A stretch of DNA of 64,000 nt, from the NCBI RefSeq assembly GCF_023093535.1, contig NZ_CP095757.1, forward strand, positions 2,604,001 through 2,668,000, written 5' to 3'. The notes under the pieces are model-generated. The model made no database searches. It was given only the letters and a program-made list of their open reading frames with translations, and was not told where the DNA came from. The translations under genes and the position numbers were made by a program. Every line of letters begins with the position of its first letter. Position 1 is the first letter of the stretch. This DNA is from Halovivax limisalsi. GTDB lineage: Archaea > Halobacteriota > Halobacteria > Halobacteriales > Natrialbaceae. This document shows, piece after piece, positions 17,950 to 26,890 of this stretch.

Positions 17950-19089
17950 TCAGTCGTCCGTCGTCGGCACGGGGTCACCGGGCGACGGAACGTGAACGGT
18001 GGGATCGTGCCGGGAGAGCCGGGCGTCGACGGACCACGGCCCGGCGCCGGTGATCAGGAGGACCGACGCCAACCCGAACAGCCCGACGTGAGCGAGTACG
18101 GGATCGTCCGGCAGGGCGAACAGCGTGGCGGTGAAGACGACCAGTGCGGTGACCGAGACGGCCCTGGTGAACGCCCCGACCAGCAGCCCCAGACCGAGGA
18201 GGATTTCGGTCAGTCCGGCGCCGAGCACCCACAGCTCCGGCGGAACCGGAAGAACCCCGGAGAGATCGTACCGGGACACGACGGCCAGGGCGAGTCCCGG
18301 ATCGAGGAGCTTCTGACTCGCGCCGAGGTAGACGAACGTCAGGCCGAGGCCGATCCGACAGACGGTCGGGACGTACCGGCGAAGCGGCGCGACCCGGGCC
18401 TGGATCGCGTGGCCGAACCGAGCCACCGTGTCGAACCGGCCGGTGATCGTCCCCTCCGTCTCGGCGAGCCGGAGTAGTACGTGATCCGCGCTCGGCGTCC
18501 CGCCCCCGAGGATCGCGATCGCGAGCGCGCCGCCGACCACCTCGAACTGGAGCAAGAGCGCCGGGGCGAACGCCAGCCCGACCACGTAGACGACGAGCGC
18601 CGCGATCGCGGCAAGACGGGTTGTGAGGCCGAACAACAGCAGGAACCCGAGCAGAACCTGGAGGAGTCGCACGTCGGCCGCGACCGCCGGACTGACGAAG
18701 TAGCCGCTGAAACCGGCGCCGATCAGGGGAATACCGAACGAGATGCGAAGCAACCAGGGGACGTACTCGCGGTACTCGCTCATCGCGACCCGAAAGGCGA
18801 GCAGGTCGCGACGGACCGGCCGCCCGTAGAGGTACGCCCCGATCGCGAGCGCGAGCGCGACGCCCGCGACGAGCAACGGGCCGACGACCGCCGGGTCGGA
18901 CAGTGCCTCCCGATAGAACGCCGCCAGTTCGACGTCCTCGCGCTCGTCCGTGACGTACTCCTCGTGAGCGCGCCCGATACCGCTGGACAGCACCACCGCC
19001 CCGATCGTGAGCGCGGCGGCAGCCAGCCGGCCGAACGGGTGAACGCGACCGGGTGACGTTGCGCGGCCGGCCGACGAGTCACTCGACAT
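17950..19089 (-). CDS. DoxX-like integral membrane protein
   Basis: A 379-residue protein with an N-terminal hydrophobic helix ending IGRAHEEYVTDE, which may be a signal peptide, then about eight membrane helices. Two repeated DoxX-like units are visible: YVPWLLRISFGIPLIGAGFS in the first and TVCRIGLGLTFVYLGASQKL in the second, each followed by LxxxLLGFxLLxGLxTR-type helices. DoxX/DoxD relatives include thiosulfate:quinone oxidoreductase subunits, but no cofactor site is seen, so the role is open. The start is MSSDSSAGR, 62 codons into a longer open frame. Confidence 0.75.
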   Translation of the reverse strand: MSSDSSAGRATSPGRVHPFGRLAAAALTIGAVVLSSGIGRAHEEYVTDEREDVELAAFYREALSDPAVVGPLLVAGVALALAIGAYLYGRPVRRDLLAFRVAMSEYREYVPWLLRISFGIPLIGAGFSGYFVSPAVAADVRLLQVLLGFLLLFGLTTRLAAIAALVVYVVGLAFAPALLLQFEVVGGALAIAILGGGTPSADHVLLRLAETEGTITGRFDTVARFGHAIQARVAPLRRYVPTVCRIGLGLTFVYLGASQKLLDPGLALAVVSRYDLSGVLPVPPELWVLGAGLTEILLGLGLLVGAFTRAVSVTALVVFTATLFALPDDPVLAHVGLFGLASVLLITGAGPWSVDARLSRHDPTVHVPSPGDPVPTTDD

Positions 19090-19237
19090 ATCCCGGTTAC
19101 CACGGACTCGGTGAAAAACGACCACCGACGGTCCACGCAGCACGAGGTCCCGGCGGTCGGTGCGAACCGGTGCGTCATCGCGGTGGGGATGTCGATACCG
19201 TGGGAGTCGAGGGCCCGTCACGGACGCCGAATCCGAG

Positions 19238-19666
19238 TCACACGTCGAAGACGACGTACGCGATCCAGCCGTCATCGGTGGGTTCGAGTCGCATATCTGC
19301 GTAGGTGACGGCCTTCACCTCGCGAGCGGCGATCGATTCGAGCGGCACGCCCCGCGCCGCACCCTCCAGCGACCACGTCGGGTCGGCGTCGCCCGTCTCG
19401 CCCGGTCGGTCGATCTCGACCGCGTGGTCGACGGGAAGGACACCTCTGACGTCGCGTTCGTAGATGAGCTCGTCGAGGTACTCGAAGAGCAACGCCTCGC
19501 GCGACTCGGCCGCGACCGCGAGGGAGAATCGATCCCCGCCCGCGGGTATCGCCTCGCAACTCGCCGCCGCGAGCCCCTCCGCCGCGGCCTCGAAGACGGC
19601 TGCGAGCGTCTCGCCCGTCGCCTCGACAGCGACGTCGGCGGTGTGCTCGCGAAGCTCGTACGGCAT
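19238..19666 (-). CDS. Archease (RtcB cofactor)
   Basis: A 142-residue acidic protein. MPYELREHTADVAVEATGET contains the metal-binding Asp of archeases; VKAVTYADMRLE near residue 120 is the second conserved site. Archease speeds RtcB guanylylation and turnover. The ATG at 19666 matches the family start. Nearby rtcB on the same strand supports the assignment. Confidence 0.92.
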   Translation of the reverse strand: MPYELREHTADVAVEATGETLAAVFEAAAEGLAAASCEAIPAGGDRFSLAVAAESREALLFEYLDELIYERDVRGVLPVDHAVEIDRPGETGDADPTWSLEGAARGVPLESIAAREVKAVTYADMRLEPTDDGWIAYVVFDV

Positions 19667-19820
19667 CGGTCGACGGTTCGCCGGCGCCCGCCGTAGGTCC
19701 ATCGGTCCCGGGCGGATTCGGCGCTCACCTCGAAGACGGTGTGAACCCGGCTGCGGTCACCGCGTCGAACCGTCACGTCGACGGACCGAGCGGTCGAATC
19801 GGTCGCCGATTGCCGGTGGA

Positions 19821-19829
19821 ATTATATTG
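19821..19829 (+). promoter_or_regulatory. TATA box of the GNAT gene
   Basis: ATTATATTG is centred 27 nt before the GTG at 19852, marking it as a leaderless start. Confidence 0.6.
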
Positions 19830-19851
19830 TCGACGATGGTATCTCCACCCA

Positions 19852-20337
19852 GTGAGCGTCAACATCGACCGCCGGACCGTCCCCGCGGGCACCGACGACT
19901 ACGTGGCGGAGGCGTGGGAGCTCAAGGAGACGATCCACGAGCGGGAGGGGGTGTTGAAACAACGCCGGGACTTCTTCACCGACGCGTACCGCCGCTCGAC
20001 GGTCCACTGCATCTTCACCGACCACGAGTCGACCACGCTCGCCGGCTTCGTCACCGTTCGGCGCGACGGCTACATTCTCTTTCTCGCGGTCGATCCCGAC
20101 TGTCGCGGCGAAGGTATCGGCAAGCAACTCGTCGGCACCGTCGTCTCCGACCACCGCTCGGTGACCTGCCACGCGCGGACGACAAACGAGAACGCCCTCC
20201 AGTTCTACGAGCACCTCGGCTTCGAGATTACCCGGCGGATCGACAACTACTACGAGGACGGCGGCGACGCCTACTACCTCAAACTGAATACCGACGTCGG
20301 CCTCACCGACAAGCTCGCGGACTTCGTGCGTCGGTGA
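19852..20337 (+). CDS. GNAT family N-acetyltransferase
   Basis: A 161-residue acetyltransferase. The acetyl-CoA pyrophosphate loop is DPDCRGEGIGKQLV, and the C-terminal ENALQFYEHLGFEI strand-helix is typical of RimI-like enzymes. The leaderless GTG start is set by a TATA box 27 nt upstream. It precedes priS on the same strand, a pairing I recall from other haloarchaea; the substrate is unknown, though replication or ribosomal proteins are possible. Confidence 0.88.
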   Translation: MSVNIDRRTVPAGTDDYVAEAWELKETIHEREGVLKQRRDFFTDAYRRSTVHCIFTDHESTTLAGFVTVRRDGYILFLAVDPDCRGEGIGKQLVGTVVSDHRSVTCHARTTNENALQFYEHLGFEITRRIDNYYEDGGDAYYLKLNTDVGLTDKLADFVRR

Positions 20338-20412
20338 CTGCGGGATCGATCGACGGTCACGGGATCACGGTCCCAATACAGTTATACACTCGGCCCGGCG
20401 AGTAGCGGGCGC

Positions 20413-21588
20413 ATGGAGGAGCGAACCCGGGCCTATCTGCGGGGTCGATTCCGGGATTACTACCGGCGAGCGTCGATCACGCCGCCGCCCGACGCGAACG
20501 CACGAGAGTGGGGCTACATCCCCTGGACGGCGGGACCCGACACCCGCATGATCCGCCACCGGTCCCTGCTCGATCTCGGGGACGTCGAGACCTTCCTCGA
20601 GCGGGAACGGCCCCAGCACGTCTACTTCTCCGCCGGCCGGTACGACGACCCGGGGGCGGGGTCGATGGACGAGAAAGGGTGGCGCGACGCGGACCTCGTA
20701 TTCGACCTCGACGCGGATCACCTCCCCGGGGTCACGCTCGGCGAGGACTCCTACGCCGAGATGCTCGCCACCTGTAAAGATGCGCTCTATCGCCTGCTAG
20801 ATTTTCTCGAAGACGATTTCGGGTTCGAGGAGTTACAGATCGTCTTCTCGGGCGGTCGCGGCTATCACGTTCACGTGCGCGACGACGCCGTCCGCCACCT
20901 CGAACGCGAACACCGTCGCGAGATCGTCGACTACGTCCGGGGGATCGGTCTCGAGTACGACGAGTTGATCGAGACCGAGACCGTCGCCGGGATGGGCCGA
21001 AAGACGCCGACCGAGCGGCGAACGCTTACCACCGCGGGCGGCTGGGGAGCGCGGATCCACCGCCGGTTCACTGACTACCTCGACGACGTCCTCGCGATGG
21101 ACGACGCCGACGCGATCCAAGAACTCCAGTCGTTCGACGGCATCGGCGAGGGAAGAGCCGAGGCCGCGCTCACCGCCGCGCGGACGAACCGGGAGGCGAT
21201 CGACGCCGGGAACGTCACCGTCCACACCGCAGTGGCGCAACTGGCGGAGCGATTCGCCGAGCGAACCGTCGCGGCCGAGAACGCGCCCATCGACGAACCC
21301 GTGACGACCGACACCAATCGGCTCATCCGATTACCGGGCAGCCTCCACGGCGGTAGCGCCCTCGCCGTCCGCCGGATCGACCGGGACGCACTGGCGGACT
21401 TCGACCCGCTCGTCGACGCCGTCCCGGAGACGTTCACCGGCCACGAGATTTCGGTCCAGGTAACCGGACCCGGTGTGGTCGAACTCGGTGGCGACAGCTT
21501 TACAGTATCCGAGGGAGATCAGTCACTACCAGAGTACGTCGCGCTGTTCCTGATGGCGCGCGGACGCGCCGAGAAGGAACGCGAGTGA
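20413..21588 (+). CDS. priS: DNA primase small (catalytic) subunit
   Basis: A 391-residue archaeo-eukaryotic primase. The metal-binding acidic motif is FDLDAD at 97-102, and the nucleotide site is VFSGGRGYHVHV at 144-155. The third conserved region is near TNRLIRLPGSLHGGS. It synthesises primers with PriL. A TATA sequence, GTTATACA, about 30 nt before the ATG supports a leaderless start. It is followed after about 70 nt by a GINS subunit gene, a conserved replication pair. Confidence 0.95.
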   Translation: MEERTRAYLRGRFRDYYRRASITPPPDANAREWGYIPWTAGPDTRMIRHRSLLDLGDVETFLERERPQHVYFSAGRYDDPGAGSMDEKGWRDADLVFDLDADHLPGVTLGEDSYAEMLATCKDALYRLLDFLEDDFGFEELQIVFSGGRGYHVHVRDDAVRHLEREHRREIVDYVRGIGLEYDELIETETVAGMGRKTPTERRTLTTAGGWGARIHRRFTDYLDDVLAMDDADAIQELQSFDGIGEGRAEAALTAARTNREAIDAGNVTVHTAVAQLAERFAERTVAAENAPIDEPVTTDTNRLIRLPGSLHGGSALAVRRIDRDALADFDPLVDAVPETFTGHEISVQVTGPGVVELGGDSFTVSEGDQSLPEYVALFLMARGRAEKERE

Positions 21589-21659
21589 TCGGCGCGGCAG
21601 GCGAGTAACGCGCGATCGACCTGCGGCCGCGGCCGAACGAACGACGACTGCTACGCACT

Positions 21660-22583
21660 ATGAACCTGGAAGAACTCCGCTCCGTGCGCAATACCGAACG
21701 CCAGCGCGACAGTCTCCAGGACCTGCGCCCGTCGTTCTACCGCGAGGTCGGCGAGTACATCGATTCGCTCGAGGCCGAGCGCGACGACCTCGCCGCGGCC
21801 AGCGACGACCCGTTCGCCTCCCCGGACGTGACGCGACTGACGAACGAGATCGAGACGGCGAAGGACGTCGCGGAGGCCATCTACGAGCGCCGCATGGGCA
21901 AGCTCGTCAAACAGGCGAGCCTGGCCGCAGCCGGGCTGAACGCCGATTCGGAGGGGCTCACCGACGAGGAGCGAGCCCTCTTTTCCGACCTCGTCGAACG
22001 GATCGAGACGAACAAGGCGGAGATTCTCTCGGTGCTCGACGGCGAGGGCGTCGCCGACGGACCGACGCCCGACAGTTCGCAGCCGCCGTCGGCGACCGAG
22101 GCGCCGCCAGCACCGCCGGAAGAGGGGCACGATCCGACCGGGACGTCGCCGACCGTCGACGAGGGCGGCGTCTCGGCCGCCGACGTGATGGCCGGCGACT
22201 CGCCGGCTGCGAGCGACGATTCGAGGAGCGACGAGTCCGCGAACCGATCGGTCGACGAAGGAACGGATCGATCGACAGGCGAGACATCGGACGGCTCACC
22301 CGACGGGACCGCGGATCGAGCGGCCGGCGACTCGTCGGACCGGTCGACCGACGGGACGCCGACCCGTCCGAGCGACGGCGACCCGGACGGGAGCGCCGCC
22401 GACGAGTCGAGCGTGTCCGATCGCGACGTCGATCGCGTCACCGTCCAGATCAAAAGCGACGTCGGAGCCATCCTCGGCGTCGACGATCGGGAGTACACGC
22501 TCTCGAGCGACGACGTGGTGACGCTCCCCGAGGCGAACGCGACGCCCCTCATCGAGCGGGACGCGGCCGAGCCGCTCGAGTGA
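21660..22583 (+). CDS. DNA replication complex GINS subunit
   Basis: A 307-residue GINS protein that bridges MCM helicase and primase or GAN in the archaeal CMG complex. The A domain is helical (ELRSVRNTERQRD, LRPSFYREVGEYIDSLEAE, RRMGKLVKQASLAA). A disordered Ser/Asp/Gly-rich linker of about 120 residues (130-250) is much longer than in other archaea. A small B domain follows (VDRVTVQIKSDVGAILGVD). The A-then-B order is that of Gins51. Partner of the adjacent priS. Confidence 0.9.
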   Translation: MNLEELRSVRNTERQRDSLQDLRPSFYREVGEYIDSLEAERDDLAAASDDPFASPDVTRLTNEIETAKDVAEAIYERRMGKLVKQASLAAAGLNADSEGLTDEERALFSDLVERIETNKAEILSVLDGEGVADGPTPDSSQPPSATEAPPAPPEEGHDPTGTSPTVDEGGVSAADVMAGDSPAASDDSRSDESANRSVDEGTDRSTGETSDGSPDGTADRAAGDSSDRSTDGTPTRPSDGDPDGSAADESSVSDRDVDRVTVQIKSDVGAILGVDDREYTLSSDDVVTLPEANATPLIERDAAEPLE

Positions 22584-22630
22584 CGAGCACGGCTGTGGGT
22601 GACACCGGGTCCGCTACCGACACCTCTACG

Positions 22631-22645
22631 TTGGGTTCGACCCAA
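22631..22645. promoter_or_regulatory. Palindromic operator candidate before bcp
   Basis: TTGGGT-TCG-ACCCAA is a perfect 6-bp inverted repeat with a 3-nt centre, ending 9 nt before the peroxiredoxin ATG. Its place over the expected transcript start suggests a repressor site. Confidence 0.45.
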
Positions 22646-22654
22646 CGGCCGCAT

Positions 22655-23107
22655 ATGCTCGACGTCGGAACCGACGCCCCGTCCTTCGAACTGCCGAATC
22701 AGCACGGCGAGTCCGTCTCGCTCGAATCCTTCGCCGGCCGGCCGGTCGTCGTCTACTTCTACCCGCGGGCGAACACCGAGGGCTGCACCGTCGAGGCCTG
22801 CGAATTCCGCGACGCCCGCCCGCGGCTCGACGACCACGACGCCGTCGTCCTCGGCATCAGCGACGACCCGGTCGAGGACCTGGCCGACTTCGCCGACGAC
22901 TACGACCTCGACTTCCACCTGCTCTCGGACGAGGACGGCAGCGTCGCAACGGCCTACGACTCCTACGGCGAGAAACAGATGTTCGGCAACACGTTCGACG
23001 GCGTCTTTCGCAACACGTACGTCGTCGGTCCCGACGGGACGATCCAGGCGGCCTTCGAAGGTGTCACGCCCGAGGGCCACGCCGAGGAGGTCCTGGCGGA
23101 GCTGTAA
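22655..23107 (+). CDS. bcp: Thioredoxin-dependent peroxiredoxin (Bcp/PrxQ)
   Basis: A 150-residue peroxiredoxin that reduces hydroperoxides. The peroxidatic cysteine is C44 and the resolving one C49 (EGCTVEACEF), the PrxQ spacing. VVVYFYPRANT precedes them and the RNTYVVGPDGTI strand follows. The ATG at 22655 is chosen over an in-frame GTG 25 codons upstream because it gives the family start and sits behind a palindrome. It ends in a convergent terminator with cdc48. Confidence 0.93.
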   Translation: MLDVGTDAPSFELPNQHGESVSLESFAGRPVVVYFYPRANTEGCTVEACEFRDARPRLDDHDAVVLGISDDPVEDLADFADDYDLDFHLLSDEDGSVATAYDSYGEKQMFGNTFDGVFRNTYVVGPDGTIQAAFEGVTPEGHAEEVLAEL

Positions 23108-23224
23108 CCACGGGCTGTCCGCCGTCCATCGGAGACACACGGTCAAAAACGGAGGGAACCGATCGCGGAGAGAGCGTATCCGTCACAACGGTTCGTTCCG
23201 ACGCGGTGCGGTTTTTGGTGGAGA

Positions 23225-23270
23225 TTTTTGTCGGGTCAACGCGACCGAAGGGAGCGAGACCCGACAAAAA
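23225..23270. terminator. Bidirectional terminator between bcp and cdc48
   Basis: A perfect 13-bp inverted repeat, TTTTTGTCGGGTC (23225-23237) and GACCCGACAAAAA (23258-23270), encloses a 20-nt loop. It gives a GC stem ending in a T-tract on either strand, and lies 5 nt beyond the cdc48 stop between convergent genes. Confidence 0.8.
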
Positions 23271-23274
23271 GGTC

Positions 23275-25536
23275 CTACTGGAAGGTCCGACCGAGTTGAT
23301 CCTTCTGGGTCGCCGGTTCGGCCGCGTCGAACTCCTCTTCGATCTCCTCGTAGCGTTCCCTGGTGTCGCTGGTCACGCTCGGGGAGACCTCCTCGAGGGC
23401 CTGCTCGAAGTGCTCCTTCGAGATGCGGACGTTCGAGATCGTGTCCGGCATATCCTCGGGGTCGACGGAGTTGACGAACTCCCGGGTCGCCGCCATCGAG
23501 GCCTCGCGAGTGACGGCCTCGATGTCCGCGCCGACGTAGCCCTCGGTCTCGGCCGCGAGCCAGTCGAGGTCGACCGCGTCGGCCAGCGGCTTGTCCTTCG
23601 TGTGGACCTCGAAGATCTTCCGGCGGGCCGCTTCGTCGGGGACCGGCACGTGGACGTGGCGGTCCAGCCGACCGGGACGCAGCAGCGCCGGGTCGATCAG
23701 GTCGGGTCGGTTCGTCGTCGCGATGACGACGACGTCCTCGAGCTCCTCGAGCCCGTCGAGTTCGGTCAGCAGCTGACTGACCATCCGCTCGGAGACGCCG
23801 GAGTCGCCGGTCGTCCGGCCGCGCTCGCCCGCGATCGAGTCGATCTCGTCGAAGAAGATCACGGTCGGGGCGTTCGAGCGGGCCTTCTCGAAGACCTCGC
23901 GGATGCCCTTCTCGGACTCGCCGACGAACTTGTTGAGCAGTTCGGGCCCCTTGATCGAGATGAAGTTCGACTGGGACTCGTTGGCGATGGCCTTCGCGAG
24001 CAGCGTCTTCCCCGTCCCCGGCGGACCGTACATGAGGACGCCCTTCGGCGCCTGCATGTCCATCTGGGCGTAGACCTCGGGGTAGTCGAGCGGCCACTGG
24101 ATCGTCTCGCGGAGCCGCTCTTTGGTGTCCTCGAGGCCGCCGACGTCGGCCCAGGTGACGTCCGGCACCTCGACGAAGACCTCCCGAAGCGCGGAGGGCT
24201 GGATCCCCTTGAGCGCTTCCTTGAAGTCGGACTCCGTCACCTGCAACGATTCGAGCAGGTCCGCGTCGATCTCGTCGGACTCGAGGTCGAGCTCGGGTCG
24301 GATGCGACGCAGGGCGTTCATCGCCGCCTCGCGGGTCAGCGTCGCCAGGTCCGCGCCGACGAAGCCGTGGGTGTTCTCGGCGTACTGATCGAGGTCGATC
24401 GACTCGGTCAGCGGCATCCCGCGGGTGTGGACTTGCAAGATCTCCTTGCGTCCCTCCTTGTCCGGGACGCCGATCTCGATCTCGCGGTCGAACCGGCCGC
24501 CGCGTCGCAGCGCGGGATCGATCGAGTCGACCCGGTTGGTCGCGGCGATGACGGTGACGCGACCGCGCTCTTCGAGGCCGTCCATCAGCGAGAGGAGCTG
24601 GGCGACCACGCGTCGTTCGACGTCGCCGCTGGTCTCCTCGCGCTTGGAGGCGATCGAGTCGATCTCGTCGATGAAGACGATCGCGGGCGCGTTCTCCTCG
24701 GCGGTCTCGAAGACCTCGCGCAGCTGCTCTTCGGACTCGCCGTAGTACTTCGACATGATCTCCGGCCCGGAGATGGTCTCGAAGTGGGCGTCGATCTCGT
24801 TGGCGACGGCCTTCGCCATCAGCGTCTTGCCGGTCCCCGGCGGGCCGTGGAGCAGGACGCCCTTCGGCGGCTCGATGCCCAGCTGCTGGAACAGCTCGGG
24901 GTGGCGCATCGGCAGCTCGATCATTTCGCGAACCTGGTCGAGTTCGTCCTCGAGGCCGCCGATGTCCTCGTACGTGACGTTCGGAACGCCCTCGGGTGAT
25001 TCGCCGCCCGAGCGGATCTGCTCGGCCGGCGTCTCCGAGATCTCGATCGCGGTCGAGTCGGTGATGACGACCGTCCCGGAGGGCGAGGTCGAGGCGATCT
25101 TCAGCGGGACGGACTGGCCCGACCCCGCCATCGGTCCGAACGAGAGCGAGAACGGCACGGTCTGGCCCTCGGTGACGGCCTGGCCGCTCAGCTTGTCGCG
25201 GACGAGCGGGCCGATGTCACCGCGGATGCGCAGGTTCTGCGGCAGCGCGACGGTGATCGACGACGCCGGGTTGACGTCGGCGGGTTCGACCTCGATCCGG
25301 TCGTCGATGCCCACGCCCGCCTCCTGGCGGAGGCGACCGTCGATCCGGACGATGCCTTTGCCCTCGTCCTCCGGATAGCCCGGCCAGACGCGCGCGACGG
25401 ATCGCCCCTCGCCGCTCGCGGAGAGCAGAATGTAATCGCCGTTCTCGAGTCCGAGCTCGCGCATCGACGCGCGATCGATGGCGGCGAGTCCGCGACCCGC
25501 GTCCTTCTGTTTCAGTGGTTTGACGGTGACTTTCAT
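23275..25536 (-). CDS. cdc48: Cdc48/p97-type AAA+ ATPase
   Basis: A 753-residue double-ring unfoldase. Residues 1-190 are the substrate-binding N-domain (double-psi barrel, [14 protein letters not shown]). Two AAA modules follow, each with Walker A GPPGTGKT (about residues 229 and 502), Walker B VFIDEIDS or IFFDEIDS, and second-region arginines. It extracts and unfolds proteins for degradation, in archaea probably with the 20S proteasome, whose alpha subunit is encoded 9 kb away. The C-terminus LGRTFQ lacks a clear HbYX tail. It overlaps the DUF7127 gene by 4 bp. Confidence 0.95.
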   Translation of the reverse strand: MKVTVKPLKQKDAGRGLAAIDRASMRELGLENGDYILLSASGEGRSVARVWPGYPEDEGKGIVRIDGRLRQEAGVGIDDRIEVEPADVNPASSITVALPQNLRIRGDIGPLVRDKLSGQAVTEGQTVPFSLSFGPMAGSGQSVPLKIASTSPSGTVVITDSTAIEISETPAEQIRSGGESPEGVPNVTYEDIGGLEDELDQVREMIELPMRHPELFQQLGIEPPKGVLLHGPPGTGKTLMAKAVANEIDAHFETISGPEIMSKYYGESEEQLREVFETAEENAPAIVFIDEIDSIASKREETSGDVERRVVAQLLSLMDGLEERGRVTVIAATNRVDSIDPALRRGGRFDREIEIGVPDKEGRKEILQVHTRGMPLTESIDLDQYAENTHGFVGADLATLTREAAMNALRRIRPELDLESDEIDADLLESLQVTESDFKEALKGIQPSALREVFVEVPDVTWADVGGLEDTKERLRETIQWPLDYPEVYAQMDMQAPKGVLMYGPPGTGKTLLAKAIANESQSNFISIKGPELLNKFVGESEKGIREVFEKARSNAPTVIFFDEIDSIAGERGRTTGDSGVSERMVSQLLTELDGLEELEDVVVIATTNRPDLIDPALLRPGRLDRHVHVPVPDEAARRKIFEVHTKDKPLADAVDLDWLAAETEGYVGADIEAVTREASMAATREFVNSVDPEDMPDTISNVRISKEHFEQALEEVSPSVTSDTRERYEEIEEEFDAAEPATQKDQLGRTFQ

Positions 25537-25781
25537 CGCGTGTCCTCCACTTCGATGCTGAGCACGTCGTTTTTGATAAACGTGTGCGCGTCGCTCGCGC
25601 CGTCGGGAAGCTCGATCTCGAACTGGCGGTCGCCGGTCACGACGATCGCCGTCCCGTCGACGACGTCGACGCTGGGATCGGTCTCGACCGTCGGCAGGTC
25701 GGCCACGACGACGCGTTCGTCGTCGTACTCGTAGGTTCTGACCATCGGTTCGTCTCCGACGGTACGGGTGGTTTGAGTCAT
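25533..25781 (-). CDS. DUF7127 family protein (small Hsp20-like)
   Basis: An 82-residue protein with a compact beta pattern: [17 protein letters not shown], then [19 protein letters not shown] and SIEVEDTR. This is reminiscent of an alpha-crystallin/HSP20 strand set without N-terminal arm. It is the first gene of a two-gene operon with cdc48 (4-bp overlap), so it may be an adaptor or cofactor of the unfoldase. The promoter carries a palindrome next to TATA. Confidence 0.75.
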   Translation of the reverse strand: MTQTTRTVGDEPMVRTYEYDDERVVVADLPTVETDPSVDVVDGTAIVVTGDRQFEIELPDGASDAHTFIKNDVLSIEVEDTR

Positions 25782-25810
25782 ATTCGACTAACTCAAGGTA
25801 AGCGCCGATA

Positions 25811-25830
25811 CTATATAAAGCTTTCTAAAG
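25811..25830 (-). promoter_or_regulatory. TATA box with adjacent palindrome, DUF7127-cdc48 promoter
   Basis: On the minus strand the palindrome CTTTAGAAAG is directly followed by CTTTATATAG, a strong TATA box about 35 nt before the ATG. The palindrome occupies the position of the TFB-recognition element, as in regulated stress promoters. Confidence 0.6.
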
Positions 25831-26076
25831 ATGAGGTCCCGTGTCTCCCGGTTTTCCGAAAGAGGACTGTTCGCGGTTCACATCGAACGTCCCCAGCGCT
25901 CATATGCACATCGGCGCGGCTTACACCGCCGCCATCAGTAGACCCTGTCTCCCAGTAGCTGCGCTCGGTCCTCCCGACTGCAGTCCGATGCGTTCACTCG
26001 ATGGTCCACGTCCCCGGGGTTCGCGTCGGCTGGGCTCTCGCCGCAGGCTTATGGCACGCCTCGTCCAATACGGTGC

Positions 26077-26862
26077 ATGGAGCGGGTCGAACACCACGGA
26101 CGCACCACGGCCTACCGCCACGTCGATCGCACAGATGACGGTGGCGGACCCGGACTCTGTTTCGTTCACGGGAGCGGCGGCACGGGCCGGCTCTGGAACG
26201 GACAACTGCCACTCGCGAACCGAACGCCGGTGACGACGCTCGACCTGAGCGGACACGGGGACTCGGACGACATCGACGCCGACGCCGGCTACCAGACGTT
26301 CGCCGCCTACGGCGACGACGTGCTCGCGGTGCTCGAGGAGACCGACGACCGCGTCCTCGTCGGCTCGTCGCTCGGCGGCGCGGTGCTCATGCACCTGGCG
26401 ATCGAACGCGACCTCGACGCCGACGCCCTCGTCCTGGCCGGTACCGGCGCCCGCCTGGGGGTCCTCGACGACCTGCTCACCTGGCTGCGGACGGACTTCG
26501 AGCGCGCCGTCGACTTCCTGGTCGAACCGGGACACCTGGTCCAGACGGACGACCCGGACGTTCGCGAGCGATCGCGGGCGATTTTGACCGAGACGGGCCG
26601 CGCCGTCACCCACCGCGACTTCCTCTCGTGCCACCGCTTCGACGTGCGAGGCGACCTCGACGCGATCGACGGTCCCGCGCTCGTCGTCTACGGCAGCGAG
26701 GACAAACTGACGCCGCCCTGGTTCCACGAGTACCTGGCGGACCACCTCCCGGACGCGACGCTCGTCGAGATCGAGGGCGCCGCCCACCTCACGATGCTCG
26801 AGAGCCCGGCGGTCTTCAACGAGGTGCTGATCGACTTCCTCGAAACGCGGAACCTGCTGTAA
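26077..26862 (+). CDS. Alpha/beta hydrolase
   Basis: A 261-residue hydrolase. The oxyanion motif is CFVHGSGGT near residue 30. The nucleophile is Ser98 in GSSLGG, the acid Asp in YGSEDKLTPP, and the base His in GAAHLTMLE, a complete triad. The substrate cannot be read from sequence; the small cap domain between 125 and 190 (LTWLRTDFERAVDFLV) suggests an esterase or hydrolase of a small acyl compound. It is convergent with panB, stop to stop 28 bp. Confidence 0.85.
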   Translation: MERVEHHGRTTAYRHVDRTDDGGGPGLCFVHGSGGTGRLWNGQLPLANRTPVTTLDLSGHGDSDDIDADAGYQTFAAYGDDVLAVLEETDDRVLVGSSLGGAVLMHLAIERDLDADALVLAGTGARLGVLDDLLTWLRTDFERAVDFLVEPGHLVQTDDPDVRERSRAILTETGRAVTHRDFLSCHRFDVRGDLDAIDGPALVVYGSEDKLTPPWFHEYLADHLPDATLVEIEGAAHLTMLESPAVFNEVLIDFLETRNLL

Positions 26863-26890
26863 CCTTCGAACTGACCGCTCGCGGCGGCCG

